Assembly (NCBI GenBank): GCA_964469265.1
Contig: CAYXYF010000012.1
Location: 5,299-69,298 of the forward strand
Reading direction: 5' to 3'
Source of the DNA: JAEYZS01 sp964469265
GTDB lineage: Bacteria; Bdellovibrionota; Bdellovibrionia; Bdellovibrionales; JAEYZS01
DNA: 64,000 nt
The position numbers and the translations under genes were made by a program. Below, one piece after another: positions 8,526 to 17,665 of the stretch. Each line of letters starts with the position of its first letter. Positions within the stretch are counted from its first letter, which is position 1. The notes under the pieces were generated by a model. It was not told the origin of the DNA. It made no database searches and saw only the letters and a program-made list of their open reading frames with translations.

Positions 8526-8544
8526 AAAGGGAAGGCCGTACCTA
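8526..8544 (-). repeat. right terminal inverted repeat of RAYT element 1
   Basis: Exact reverse complement of 7861-7879. Read on the minus strand its first codon TAG (8542-8544) is the stop of the lipoprotein gene 8542-10302. Confidence 0.85.
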
Positions 8545-10302
8545 GCGGGCTTCGGTTTGGTCGAGGCCGCCTTTGTGTCCACTTCCGCCAGAGGGAGGAT
8601 TGCTTCCAGAAGGTGGTGGGTTGCTTCCAGAAGAGCTATTATTTAAGGTCGGTTTGAAGGTTGCTTTAATGGGTACAACTCTCACTTCTCCTGTAGTGTT
8701 ATTTCTTGCAGTGATAGTAACCTGCCAAGTCATCGGCGATCCTGAATAACTTCTTGTTCCTAAAACTCTACAGTAGTTTGACATTTTTTTGCGATGGTCC
8801 CGCGGGTCTGCAACTTGATCAAAGGTACAACCTGGTGCTGTGATCGTCCACTGACCAGGGTTGTTTAACCTATAAATACCGTAAGGTCCGCTGGTATCGT
8901 AGTAATCTCCGATAAAGAAAATGGCTTGAACTTTGTTAGAGCTTCCCATTGTCATTGACCCACCCCAGACACACTCTCCGTAAGATGAAGTCGGTTGACC
9001 AGCAGTGCCTGACCAATTTGAACTTGTTAATGAGAATCCACAACTTCCAATTTCAAAATGCTTTCGAGTTGCGCTACAGCTGGCTTTGGATCCACCATTG
9101 GTGCCACTGCATGTCCATGCATATGATGAATCGGTCGTAGAAACTCCTGAAGCTGAACCTTTGCTACATAAGTTAGAAGTCGGTTTGCTCGTTAAAGTTT
9201 TTCCGTTAGAAGATCCACATGCTCCATTTACGGCAGGACAAGCCAGTGCAGAACACGATCTTGACGTTGCAGGTTTTGATCCTGAGCAATTGCTATCAGC
9301 CACGTTAGCGCCAGTGCTGGATTTACAAACAACGGATCTGTTTTCTGTTCCGTTCGTACCACACGCTGTTGCATTACATGCACCCCAACTTCCTGAAGAC
9401 CACGAGTAAGTCACTGGGGGAGGAGGGTTCGGTGGTGGACAAGCGTCAGACTTTTTACAAGTAGAAGGATTTTGTGTAAATGTCTGGTCTCCTACAAACT
9501 CTCCGTTCTCACACGTGCGTGCTTTTGTCTCACAATCTGTTCCGCATTGTGCTGATGGTTTTGCAAATGTCACAGTTTGCCCATGGGCAACAGCATTTGA
9601 GTTAAACGGATTGATACATGACTGATATTTAATGTTGATATCGTGGGTGAGTGTGATCTGGGAGTTGTCTTGGCTGTTTACGACAATGGCTTTGACCGTA
9701 TAAGTTCCTGGAGCAGTATAGAAGTGTGTTACATCTTCAGCTACAGGAAGGTGAGTGTAATCAGGGGTGCCGTCTTCATCCATGTCCCATGAAACAATTC
9801 CGTTAAAACATGCTTCAGAAGCGATACCAAACGGTGATGTCTCTTCACCGACAAATCCAGTGAGAGGTCCGCTAATCCCTGCGGGGTCAGCACAAAGATC
9901 TCCCTCTAATATTTGGAACGCGCGAGTAAGCTCGCAACCATTCCCATCATCTTTAATAAATTTCACAGTAGCAAAGTAGTCACCTGGACCTTGGGTGAAA
10001 GTATGAGTAACGGGGTTTGAAGTTGAAGTAAAGAGAGTTTGATTTCCTTTAGTAAACTCCCATGCAATATCTGTCACTGTCACACCCGTTGCTGGAACAG
10101 CTTCAAATGTCACGTTTGTGACAGAATAAAGTCCATTGGATGGAGTCATGGAAATTGTTCCGCAAGACTGTGCAACGGCTTTGGGTCGTAAAGAGCTAAA
10201 CTTCACCTTGCCACAATTTTGAAAAGTGAGAAGGACTCCTAACGATATAACAATCAGTGAATAAAACGATGTCTTATAAATGTCGGAAAATACTTTTTTC
10301 AT
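8542..10302 (-). CDS. Cys-rich FQNC lipoprotein, paralogue of the 1492-4170 protein
   Basis: 586 residues with a signal peptide ending LLTFQNCGKV (Cys30). Order of parts: N-domain with ACELTRAFQ-type motif (about 45-135), PKD-like domain with SWDMDEDGTPDY and FYTAPGTYTVKA (about 140-225), a Cys-rich unit (228-288), a proline linker, one TSP1-like domain (298-355, WGACNATACGTNG), the SKGSAS module (357-411), a C-terminal domain starting KHFEIGSCGFSL (about 415-553) and a Ser/Pro/Gly tail. It is the compact version of the 902-codon gene, which has extra repeat units. The stop codon is the end of RAYT element 1, so the last residues may have been set by that insertion. Surface or periplasmic lipoprotein; adhesion is inferred from modules only. 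Confidence 0.85.
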   Translation of the reverse strand: MKKVFSDIYKTSFYSLIVISLGVLLTFQNCGKVKFSSLRPKAVAQSCGTISMTPSNGLYSVTNVTFEAVPATGVTVTDIAWEFTKGNQTLFTSTSNPVTHTFTQGPGDYFATVKFIKDDGNGCELTRAFQILEGDLCADPAGISGPLTGFVGEETSPFGIASEACFNGIVSWDMDEDGTPDYTHLPVAEDVTHFYTAPGTYTVKAIVVNSQDNSQITLTHDINIKYQSCINPFNSNAVAHGQTVTFAKPSAQCGTDCETKARTCENGEFVGDQTFTQNPSTCKKSDACPPPNPPPPVTYSWSSGSWGACNATACGTNGTENRSVVCKSSTGANVADSNCSGSKPATSRSCSALACPAVNGACGSSNGKTLTSKPTSNLCSKGSASGVSTTDSSYAWTCSGTNGGSKASCSATRKHFEIGSCGFSLTSSNWSGTAGQPTSSYGECVWGGSMTMGSSNKVQAIFFIGDYYDTSGPYGIYRLNNPGQWTITAPGCTFDQVADPRDHRKKMSNYCRVLGTRSYSGSPMTWQVTITARNNTTGEVRVVPIKATFKPTLNNSSSGSNPPPSGSNPPSGGSGHKGGLDQTEAR

Positions 10303-10319
10303 GAGAAACCCCTTCTCAT
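10301..10319 (-). promoter_or_regulatory. hairpin enclosing the ribosome binding site and start of the 8542-10302 gene
   Basis: On the transcript the sequence folds as ATGAGAA, loop GGGGT, TTCTCAT. The loop holds the Shine-Dalgarno-like GGGG, and the 3' arm runs into the ATG start codon (10300-10302). Seven base pairs are perfect. This could modulate translation initiation; no regulator is implied. Confidence 0.4.
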
Positions 10320-10406
10320 TTGAGATATCGGAGTTCTGAAATCCAGTCTTGAGACATCCAAATAAAATTTGTTGCTATAGTGTAAGATACTAGACTGTTG
10401 ACGGGT

Positions 10407-11669
10407 CTAGTGAGCGATGTTGCTTGTGGAGAACGGTTGCCATTTTGCAATCATAGCGGCAGTCATCTTCACGTGACAGATGTAGCCGTGGGTGCTCATC
10501 TCTTGATGTTGAATGACCCCATCTTTGGATAATTCAAATAATAGGTGCTTATCCGTAAGAGGAATAAAGAGTTCTGTCGTGTATTCCCGAGAGTCTATGG
10601 CTTTGATCATGGCCTCTCTGAGTTGATCAAGGCCCGTTGCTTTCTCTGCAGATATAAAAACTCTACGGGGAACGTCTTTGATTTTAAATTTTCTCTCAAG
10701 GGGAGCTTTATCAATCTTATTAAATACATGGATGATTGTCTTATGATCCCACTTTAAGTCTTTAATTATATCATTTACTGTTTCCATTTGCTGTCTCCAT
10801 TGGCGATGGGACAGATCAATAACATGTAAAAGAACATCGGCATTACCAGATTCTTCAAGTGTTGCTTTAAAGGCTTCAATTAACTTCGTAGGAAGTTTGT
10901 TAATAAAGCCCACCGTATCTGTGATAACCGCTTGATAAGGATCAAGATTCAATTTACGTGTGGTGGGATCAAGGGTTGCAAACACTTGGTCTGCGGCAAT
11001 GACATTGGAGCCAGTGAGGGCATTCATTAATGTGCTCTTTCCAGCATTGGTGTAACCAATAAGTGCAAAACTTGGGACATTGCTGGCTTCGCGCTTTCCG
11101 CGTCGTGTTTTCCGGGCTTGTTCAACAACTTCTAACTTCTTTTTAATCTGCGTAATCTTGTCTTTAATAATACGACGATCAATTTCAATTGCTTTCTCAC
11201 CTGGACCTACGGTTCCGATACCACCACCTTGACGAGAAAGAGAGCCATGCCACGCGCCCACTTGCCGAGAGTTTTGATCAAGGAGTTGAGCAAGTTCTAC
11301 TTGGAGTTTACCCTCATGGCTTTGCGCCCTTTTAGCGAAGATATCTAAAATCACTTGGGTACGGTCCACGACTGGAATTCCGACAACCTTCTCAAGGTTT
11401 CTTGCCTGTACTCCTGAGAGTTGGTGATCAATCATTACAAGTTCTGCTTTAGTTTCCAGCGCTAAAGCCTTTAATTCATCGACTTTTCCCGTTCCGATAA
11501 GAGTGGCTGGGTTGTATTTAGGAAGAGTTTGAGTCAGAGTTCCTACGACTTCGGCACCTGCTGCTTCTGCAAGTTCACCGAGTTCACCCAAACTTTCTTT
11601 GATATCGAAAAAATTCTCAGTTTTTAAACCGATGCCGACGAGTATTGCTTTCTCTCGCGTTTTTTTCAA
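10407..11669 (-). CDS. hflX: GTPase HflX
   Basis: A 420-residue ribosome-associated GTPase of the Obg-HflX family, which splits or rescues stalled ribosomes under stress. The N-terminal HflX domain (1-190) has TLIGTGK at 57-62 and the conserved GGGIGTVGPGE at 148-158. The G domain has P-loop GYTNAGKS (205-212), DTVGF (251-255) and NKID. Length is normal. The start is TTG (11667-11669) with AAAGGAG 10 bases upstream; the next in-frame starts would delete conserved sequence. It follows maeB by 15 bases on the same strand, so the two are probably cotranscribed, although no functional link is known. A short inverted repeat, ACTAGAC/GTCTAGT, spans the stop at 10389-10411. Confidence 0.95.
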   Translation of the reverse strand: MKKTREKAILVGIGLKTENFFDIKESLGELGELAEAAGAEVVGTLTQTLPKYNPATLIGTGKVDELKALALETKAELVMIDHQLSGVQARNLEKVVGIPVVDRTQVILDIFAKRAQSHEGKLQVELAQLLDQNSRQVGAWHGSLSRQGGGIGTVGPGEKAIEIDRRIIKDKITQIKKKLEVVEQARKTRRGKREASNVPSFALIGYTNAGKSTLMNALTGSNVIAADQVFATLDPTTRKLNLDPYQAVITDTVGFINKLPTKLIEAFKATLEESGNADVLLHVIDLSHRQWRQQMETVNDIIKDLKWDHKTIIHVFNKIDKAPLERKFKIKDVPRRVFISAEKATGLDQLREAMIKAIDSREYTTELFIPLTDKHLLFELSKDGVIQHQEMSTHGYICHVKMTAAMIAKWQPFSTSNIAH

Positions 11670-11684
11670 ATTGAAGAAACTCCT

Positions 11685-13970
11685 TTACCTACGGGCCTTC
11701 ATCTCACGAATGACTTGGGTTTGAAGGGCCGTCAGTGCCACAGTATTTACTATATCATTAACACTGCAAGAACGCTGTAAAGTATGTGCAGGTTTTCTTA
11801 GGCCCATTAAAAAAGGCCCAATCACTTCTGCATGACCTAGACGTTGGAGCAGCTTATAGGCAATATTACCAGAGTTTAGATCTGGGAATATTAAGATATT
11901 TGCACCTTTCTTAAGTTCTGAAAAATCAAATTGCTCATGAATAATCGTCGGATCAACGGCAGTATCGGCCTGCATTTCCCCATCGACAATAAGGTGCGGG
12001 AAGCGGTCTTTGACAATTTCAGCAGCTTTTTTCATTTTTTGTGGAGAGGCATGCTTTCCTGCAAAATTTGAATAGCTGAGCATTGCAATTCTAGGCTCAA
12101 TTTCAAAGTATTGTGCGATCTCTGCAGCATCAATGGCAATTGATGCCAGTTCCTCAGCGCCTGGTTCAACGTTTAAAGTACAATCCGAGAAGAACAAGAC
12201 CTTATCTTTTAGCACAACAATAATTAATCCCGATGCAACTCCAGTTTTTGTCTTACCGATAATTTCAAGGATCGGCTTAACGGCGCTAGCGTAGTTTTGT
12301 GTCGCGCCGTTAATGACGGCATCAAGGTCTCCTAGATGAACGGCCATGGTACCAAAGTAATTCGGATCAGCCATTAACCGCATGGCTTCGGGGAGGTTAA
12401 CACCTTTTCTCTTGCGCATTTCATAGAGCGTTTGTGCGTAGAGGTTCACTTTATTGTGTTGGCTCGGTCTGATGATTTCAACTTCACTGAGTTGAGAGAG
12501 CGCCAAACTTTGGATTTTTTTTCTGACAAGGTCAGGGTAGCCATAAAGAATTGGTTGGGCTATGCCTTCCTCTAAAATAATGTTACATGCTTTTAAAACT
12601 TTTTCGGAATGGGCCTCGGTGAAACCGATTCTCGGTAAATCCATCTGAGTTTTTTTAGCAGACGTTTTAACTTTGTTGATCGCAGATCGAATGAAACTTT
12701 TTGCAGCCCCTTGGAGTGCTTCAAGTTTATCATGATACTTTTCAAAGTCTTGAATCGGATGTTGAGCAACACCGCTTTCCATTGCAGCCTTTGCCACTGC
12801 AGGCGCAACCCACAGAAGAACACGGGAATCAAAAGGTTTTGGAATAAAGTACTCAGGCCCAAACTTAAACTGTTTTCCGCCGTAGGCTCTTGAAACGCTT
12901 TCTGGAACTTCTTCTCTTGCAAGCTTTGAAATGGCGTGAACCGCTGCAAGCTTCATTTCTTCGTTGATCTGAGTTGCACGGACATCAAGGGCTCCTCTAA
13001 AAATAAAAGGGAAACCTAAGACGTTATTCACCTGATTATTAAAGTCACTTCTTCCTGTTGCGATGAGGACATCAGGTCTTGCAGCAAGAGCCTCATCGGG
13101 CATGATTTCTGGCTCAGGGTTAGCGCAAGCAAATACGATGGGTCTGTCATTCATTTTTTTAAGCATTTCACCAGTGACAGCACGAGCAACACTGAGACCT
13201 AAAAACACATCGGCTCCGTCGAGGGCTTCTGCGAGGGTTCTTTTTTTAGTGTTATTTGCAAATATTTCTTTCCATTGATTCATGCCTTCGGTGCGGCCTT
13301 TATAGATCACACCTTTTGAATCACACATAATAAGATTATCAGGGTTTACACCGACACTGAGAAAAAGTTTTGAGCACGCATGTGCAGAAGCTCCGGCGCC
13401 GTTAACAACAACTTTTAATTTTTCAATTTTTTTATTCGCGATGTGTGCCGCGTTTATAAGTGCTGCAGTTGTAATGATAGCAGTCCCGTGTTGGTCATCA
13501 TGAAAGACAGGAATCTTCATTGTTTTTTTAAGTTCTTCTTCGATGATAAAGCACTCAGGAGCTTTGATATCTTCAAGATTGACGCCGCCAAAGGTGGGCT
13601 CAAGGCTTTTTACGGTACTGATAACCTCTTCTGCTGTACGAGCACTAAGTTCAATATCAAAAACATCAATATCAGCGAATTTTTTAAAAAGAACTCCCTT
13701 TCCTTCCATCACAGGCTTTCCAGCAAGAGGTCCAATATCTCCAAGTCCAAGAACTGCAGTTCCGTTTGTGATAACTGCAACTAAGTTTCCTTTTGCGGTG
13801 TAATCAAAAACTTTATTGGGATCTTTTGCAATTTCAATGCAAGGAAGAGCAACTCCAGGTGAGTATGCTAACGAGAGATCGCGATCTGTATCACAGGGTT
13901 TTGAAGTTGTGACTTCGATTTTTCCAGGACGTCCGGACGAATGATATTCAAGAGAGTCTGTGTATGACAT
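11685..13970 (-). CDS. maeB: NADP-dependent malic enzyme with phosphotransacetylase-like domain
   Basis: 761 residues, the normal length of the MaeB hybrid type. The N-terminal half (about 1-430) is the malic enzyme proper, with SLAYSPGVALPC, FHDDQHGTAIITTAAL and the NAD(P)-binding VVNGAGASAHAC. The C-terminal part (about 440-761) is a phosphate acetyltransferase-like domain thought to sense acetyl-CoA allosterically. The enzyme decarboxylates malate to pyruvate with NADPH formation, useful for growth on amino and fatty acids. That fits the divergently transcribed beta-oxidation genes next to it. The ATG is preceded by AAAGGGGAA at 6 bases spacing. Confidence 0.95.
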   Translation of the reverse strand: MSYTDSLEYHSSGRPGKIEVTTSKPCDTDRDLSLAYSPGVALPCIEIAKDPNKVFDYTAKGNLVAVITNGTAVLGLGDIGPLAGKPVMEGKGVLFKKFADIDVFDIELSARTAEEVISTVKSLEPTFGGVNLEDIKAPECFIIEEELKKTMKIPVFHDDQHGTAIITTAALINAAHIANKKIEKLKVVVNGAGASAHACSKLFLSVGVNPDNLIMCDSKGVIYKGRTEGMNQWKEIFANNTKKRTLAEALDGADVFLGLSVARAVTGEMLKKMNDRPIVFACANPEPEIMPDEALAARPDVLIATGRSDFNNQVNNVLGFPFIFRGALDVRATQINEEMKLAAVHAISKLAREEVPESVSRAYGGKQFKFGPEYFIPKPFDSRVLLWVAPAVAKAAMESGVAQHPIQDFEKYHDKLEALQGAAKSFIRSAINKVKTSAKKTQMDLPRIGFTEAHSEKVLKACNIILEEGIAQPILYGYPDLVRKKIQSLALSQLSEVEIIRPSQHNKVNLYAQTLYEMRKRKGVNLPEAMRLMADPNYFGTMAVHLGDLDAVINGATQNYASAVKPILEIIGKTKTGVASGLIIVVLKDKVLFFSDCTLNVEPGAEELASIAIDAAEIAQYFEIEPRIAMLSYSNFAGKHASPQKMKKAAEIVKDRFPHLIVDGEMQADTAVDPTIIHEQFDFSELKKGANILIFPDLNSGNIAYKLLQRLGHAEVIGPFLMGLRKPAHTLQRSCSVNDIVNTVALTALQTQVIREMKARR

Positions 13971-14151
13971 TTAGTATTCCCCTTTGAAGGTAAGACTAAG
14001 ATTATGAGGCGCACACCAGATAGTCAATGTGCTCTTTTTGGCACACCTATGTCGGTTTTCTGCTACGCACAAGAGAGCCAAACGTGTGACTTTAATTTCT
14101 TAGATGACTATCATTAAAGAGATAAATCCAACATACCAAAAGAGGTACAGC

Positions 14152-15450
14152 ATGAGTTCTGAACGTGATGTGGTTATTGTAGAAGGAGTACGAACTCCCT
14201 TCGTTAAATCTGGCACCGTTTTTAAAAATGTTCACGCAAAAGATCTGGGGCGCGCAGCTCTAAAAGAGTTGCTTCAGATGACCAACCTTGACCCTAAACT
14301 AGTTGATGAAGTGATTATCGGCAACACGGGAAGCCCGTCAGACGCTGTGAATATCGGCCGAGTTGTTGCACTGAATGCAGGCATTCCTTTAGAAACGTCG
14401 GCGCATACGGTTCATCGCAACTGTGCCTCGGCGATGGAAAGTATTGCCAGCGGTTTTGATAAGATCAAAGCGGGTGTAGCGGATGTGGTCATCGCTGGTG
14501 GAACAGAGAGCATGTCTGATATGCCTTTGATGTTTCAGCGTAGTTTTGCAGCAAAGTTTGGGGAATTTGCTATGGCAAAAACCTTGGGAAAAAAACTTGG
14601 TGCTTTAAAAAAAATAAAACTAAAAGATTTAAAACCCCGTGTAGCGATCATGGAAGGGCTTACAGATCCTTTTGTCGGCATCAATATGGGGCAGACAGCA
14701 GAAATTCTTGCTAAGGAATTCCAAATATCAAGAAAAGAACAAGATGAATTTGCGCTGAGATCTCATCAAAAAGCAGTGGCCGCACAAAAGAGTGGCCGTC
14801 TTGCCCAAGAGATAGCTCCATTTTATCTCGGGCCTGACTATAAAAAAGTTGTTGCCGATGATGTTGGCCCAAGAGAAGGGCAAAGTATGGAGCAACTTGC
14901 GAAGCTAAAACCATTCTTTGACAGAAAATTCGGAACAGTGACTCCTGGAAACTCATGTCCGATCACTGATGGTGCGGCTATGGTTTTACTGATGAGTCGC
15001 AAGAAGGCTCAAGAGTTAGGGTATAAGCCCATTGCATCGGTGAAATCCTACGCCTTTAGAGGTCTTGAGCCTGAGAGAATGGGACTTGGACCTGCTTATT
15101 CCACTCCATATGCATTAAAGAGAGCTGGACTTGAATTAAAAGACATGGGCCTCGTTGAGCTTAATGAAGCTTTTGCGGCGCAAGTCATTTCCTGCTTAAA
15201 AGCTTTAGAGTCTGATACCTTCGCGCAAGAAAAACTTGGGCTATCAAAGGCTGTGGGCTCCATCGATCCAAATATTTTAAACGTCAACGGTGGCGCAATT
15301 GCACTTGGTCATCCCGTAGGAACAACAGGTACACGTTTGATTGTAACACTCATGAAAGAGATGCAAATTAAAAATGTTCAATTTGGTCTTGCGACATTGT
15401 GTATTGGTGGTGGTCAAGGTGGGTCAATGATTTTAGAGAGAGAGGCGTAA
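14152..15450 (+). CDS. fadI: acetyl-CoA acyltransferase (3-ketoacyl-CoA thiolase)
   Basis: 433 residues from the ATG at 14152, which has AGAGG 8 bases upstream; an in-frame ATG at 14104 would add 16 residues not typical of the family. It is the thiolytic last step of beta-oxidation, releasing acetyl-CoA. The catalytic cysteine lies in HRNCASAME (Cys91), the His in GGAIALGHPVG, and the second Cys in LCIGGGQGG. Length near 436 and the position one base before the bifunctional subunit resemble FadI rather than the shorter FadA. It likely forms a complex with the FadJ-like protein downstream. Confidence 0.93.
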   Translation: MSSERDVVIVEGVRTPFVKSGTVFKNVHAKDLGRAALKELLQMTNLDPKLVDEVIIGNTGSPSDAVNIGRVVALNAGIPLETSAHTVHRNCASAMESIASGFDKIKAGVADVVIAGGTESMSDMPLMFQRSFAAKFGEFAMAKTLGKKLGALKKIKLKDLKPRVAIMEGLTDPFVGINMGQTAEILAKEFQISRKEQDEFALRSHQKAVAAQKSGRLAQEIAPFYLGPDYKKVVADDVGPREGQSMEQLAKLKPFFDRKFGTVTPGNSCPITDGAAMVLLMSRKKAQELGYKPIASVKSYAFRGLEPERMGLGPAYSTPYALKRAGLELKDMGLVELNEAFAAQVISCLKALESDTFAQEKLGLSKAVGSIDPNILNVNGGAIALGHPVGTTGTRLIVTLMKEMQIKNVQFGLATLCIGGGQGGSMILEREA

Positions 15451-15451
15451 G

Positions 15452-17593
15452 ATGAAAGCTATGAATCTTGTCAAAGTGAACGATGATATTTCCACTCTTG
15501 AACTTGATCTGCCAGGTGAGAAGGTTAATAAGCTTTCGACACCTGTAATGACAGAGCTCAGTGAAACTCTTCGTAGTCTTTCAAATTCTTCGATAAAATG
15601 TTTAATCATTGTTTCAAAGAAACCAAAAATCTTTATCGCAGGCGCTGATATTGATGAAATCAAAGATATTAGTACGCCTGAAGAAGCCCGTGACAAAGCG
15701 TCCATGGGACAAAATATCATTAACCAAATTGAAGATCTCCCATTTCCTGTGATTGCAGCCATTCACGGCGCAAGCATGGGCGGGGGAACTGAACTTGCAC
15801 TGGCATGCGATTACCGTCTTGCAACTGATGATTCATCAACAAAAATTGGTTTGCCTGAAACAAAGCTTGGAATTCTTCCAGGCTTTGGTGGTTGCTACCG
15901 CTTGCCGAGAGTTATCGGCATTCAAGCAGCACTTGATATCATTTTAGCGGGCAAGGCCGTGGACGGAAAAAAGGCTGCAAAGCTGGGTCTAGTTGATGAG
16001 TGTGTGCCTGCACCGTTGTTCAACAACTACATGGTAAAGTATGCGCAAGACATCGTCGCAAAAGGTGCGAGAAAAAGAAAAAAGATGTTTCAACCTAAGG
16101 GTGCCGTTGCAAAACTTTTAGAAAGTCCTGTCGGAAGACCCATCGTTTTTTCTCAAGCAAAGAAGATGCTTTTAAAACAAACCAAAGGGCATTATCCAGC
16201 ACCTCTTAAAGCTTTAGAAGTTGTGCAAAAAACTTACGGAAGCAATAACCGCACAAAAGCTTTGGCTATCGAGGCCTTAGCATTCGGTGAAGTGGCTGCA
16301 ACTGAGATTAGCAAAAACCTGATTAACCTCTTTTTTATGATGGAGGCTGTGAAAAAACAAACTGGTGTTGCTGATCCAAACGTAAAGCCACTCAAAGTTT
16401 CGAAGATGGCGGTTCTCGGAGCTGGAACCATGGGAGGCGGTATTGCGCAACTCGGAGCAGACAAAGGCTTAGATGTTCGCATGAAGGACATTAATACTGA
16501 TGCCATTGCTCTAGGTTTCCAACAGGCTCAGATGATTTGGTCAAAATTAGTTAAGCGAAGAAAAATAACACGTTTTGAATATGAACAAAAACTGGGACGC
16601 ATTAGTGGTGGTACGAGCTATGACGGTTTCAAAAATGTAGACGTTGTTGTCGAGGCCATTGTCGAAGACATGAACATTAAGAAGAAGGTTCTTGCAGAAA
16701 CCTATAAGCATTGCAAAGAAGATGTGATTCTTGCGACCAACACATCATCGCTGAGTGTGAATGAAATGGCCCAAGGATTACCACGTCCTGAGAATTTTGT
16801 TGGGATGCACTTTTTTAATCCAGTTCATAAGATGCCTCTTGTGGAAGTTGTAAAAGGTGAAAAATCATCAGATGTCGCTGTTGCAACTATTTTTGATCTC
16901 TGTAAGAGAATGGGAAAAACTCCAGTCGTCATGAAAGATGGACCTGGCTTTTTGGTGAATAGACTTTTACTTCCATACTTAAATGAGGCTGTTTATTTAC
17001 TTGAAGAAGGTTACTCGGCACAAGATATTGATAGAGCGTTTTTGAACTTTGGAATGCCAATGGGTCCGCTTCATTTGATTGATGAAGTTGGTATTGATGT
17101 GGGCGTTAAGGTTGCAAAGATTTTTCATCAAGCCTTCGGTGAAAGAGCTGCACCATCGCAGATTATGATTAAGGTCGGAGACAGTGGTCGTCTTGGTAAA
17201 AAAGGTAAAAAAGGTTTTTATCTCTATGATGATAAAGGCTATAAGCTTCAGCTCGATGAAACCATCTACGGAGATCTTGGTCTCGCAAAACCAACAAAGA
17301 AATTAGATCCAAACCTAGCTGTGGAGCGTGGAATTCTTGCCATGGTCAATGAAGCAGGTCTTGCTCTTCTTGAAGATAAAATTGTAGAAAACCCGCAAGA
17401 TGTCGATATGTGTATGATCATGGGAACAGGATTTCCACCATTTAGAGGGGGCTTATTGAGATATGCTGACTCTTTGGGAAGTGAGCGCATTGTCGATACT
17501 CTAGAAGAATTTGCAGTTAAATTTGGACCGCGCTTTAAGCCATCTGCTCCGTTGTTACAAATGGCTAAGACAAATAAGAAGTTTTATTCGTAA
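15452..17593 (+). CDS. fadJ: fatty acid oxidation bifunctional protein: enoyl-CoA hydratase / 3-hydroxyacyl-CoA dehydrogenase
   Basis: 713 residues, as for FadJ. The N-terminal crotonase domain (about 1-190) has the oxyanion-hole sequence HGASMGGGTELALACDYR and GLPETKLGILPGFGG. The central Rossmann domain starts with VLGAGTMGGGIAQL and carries TNTSSLSV and GMHFFNPVHKMPLVEVV. The C-terminal 3HCDH domain repeats end near residue 713. It performs hydration and NAD-linked oxidation of enoyl-CoA. One base separates the fadI stop from this ATG, with GAGG of the fadI end as ribosome binding site. No acyl-CoA dehydrogenase or ligase is nearby. Confidence 0.95.
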   Translation: MKAMNLVKVNDDISTLELDLPGEKVNKLSTPVMTELSETLRSLSNSSIKCLIIVSKKPKIFIAGADIDEIKDISTPEEARDKASMGQNIINQIEDLPFPVIAAIHGASMGGGTELALACDYRLATDDSSTKIGLPETKLGILPGFGGCYRLPRVIGIQAALDIILAGKAVDGKKAAKLGLVDECVPAPLFNNYMVKYAQDIVAKGARKRKKMFQPKGAVAKLLESPVGRPIVFSQAKKMLLKQTKGHYPAPLKALEVVQKTYGSNNRTKALAIEALAFGEVAATEISKNLINLFFMMEAVKKQTGVADPNVKPLKVSKMAVLGAGTMGGGIAQLGADKGLDVRMKDINTDAIALGFQQAQMIWSKLVKRRKITRFEYEQKLGRISGGTSYDGFKNVDVVVEAIVEDMNIKKKVLAETYKHCKEDVILATNTSSLSVNEMAQGLPRPENFVGMHFFNPVHKMPLVEVVKGEKSSDVAVATIFDLCKRMGKTPVVMKDGPGFLVNRLLLPYLNEAVYLLEEGYSAQDIDRAFLNFGMPMGPLHLIDEVGIDVGVKVAKIFHQAFGERAAPSQIMIKVGDSGRLGKKGKKGFYLYDDKGYKLQLDETIYGDLGLAKPTKKLDPNLAVERGILAMVNEAGLALLEDKIVENPQDVDMCMIMGTGFPPFRGGLLRYADSLGSERIVDTLEEFAVKFGPRFKPSAPLLQMAKTNKKFYS

Positions 17594-17665
17594 AAATTCT
17601 TATCCTTTATAAGCTGGGCCGTTGTATGACAGTATGGGGATTTACAAAAAACGAAAGGCCAAGCT

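Larger units (their letters stand above)
7861..8544. mobile_element. RAYT-type (Y1 transposase) element with 19-bp terminal inverted repeats
   Basis: A 684-base unit bounded by TAGGTACGGCCTTCCCTTT at 7861-7879 and its exact reverse complement at 8526-8544, enclosing one transposase reading frame. The first three bases of each end are the TAG stop codons of the two convergent flanking genes (4381-7863 and 8542-10302). REP-associated tyrosine transposases are typically single genes flanked by inverted REP sequences, which matches this layout. No target-site duplication is apparent. Confidence 0.75.
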
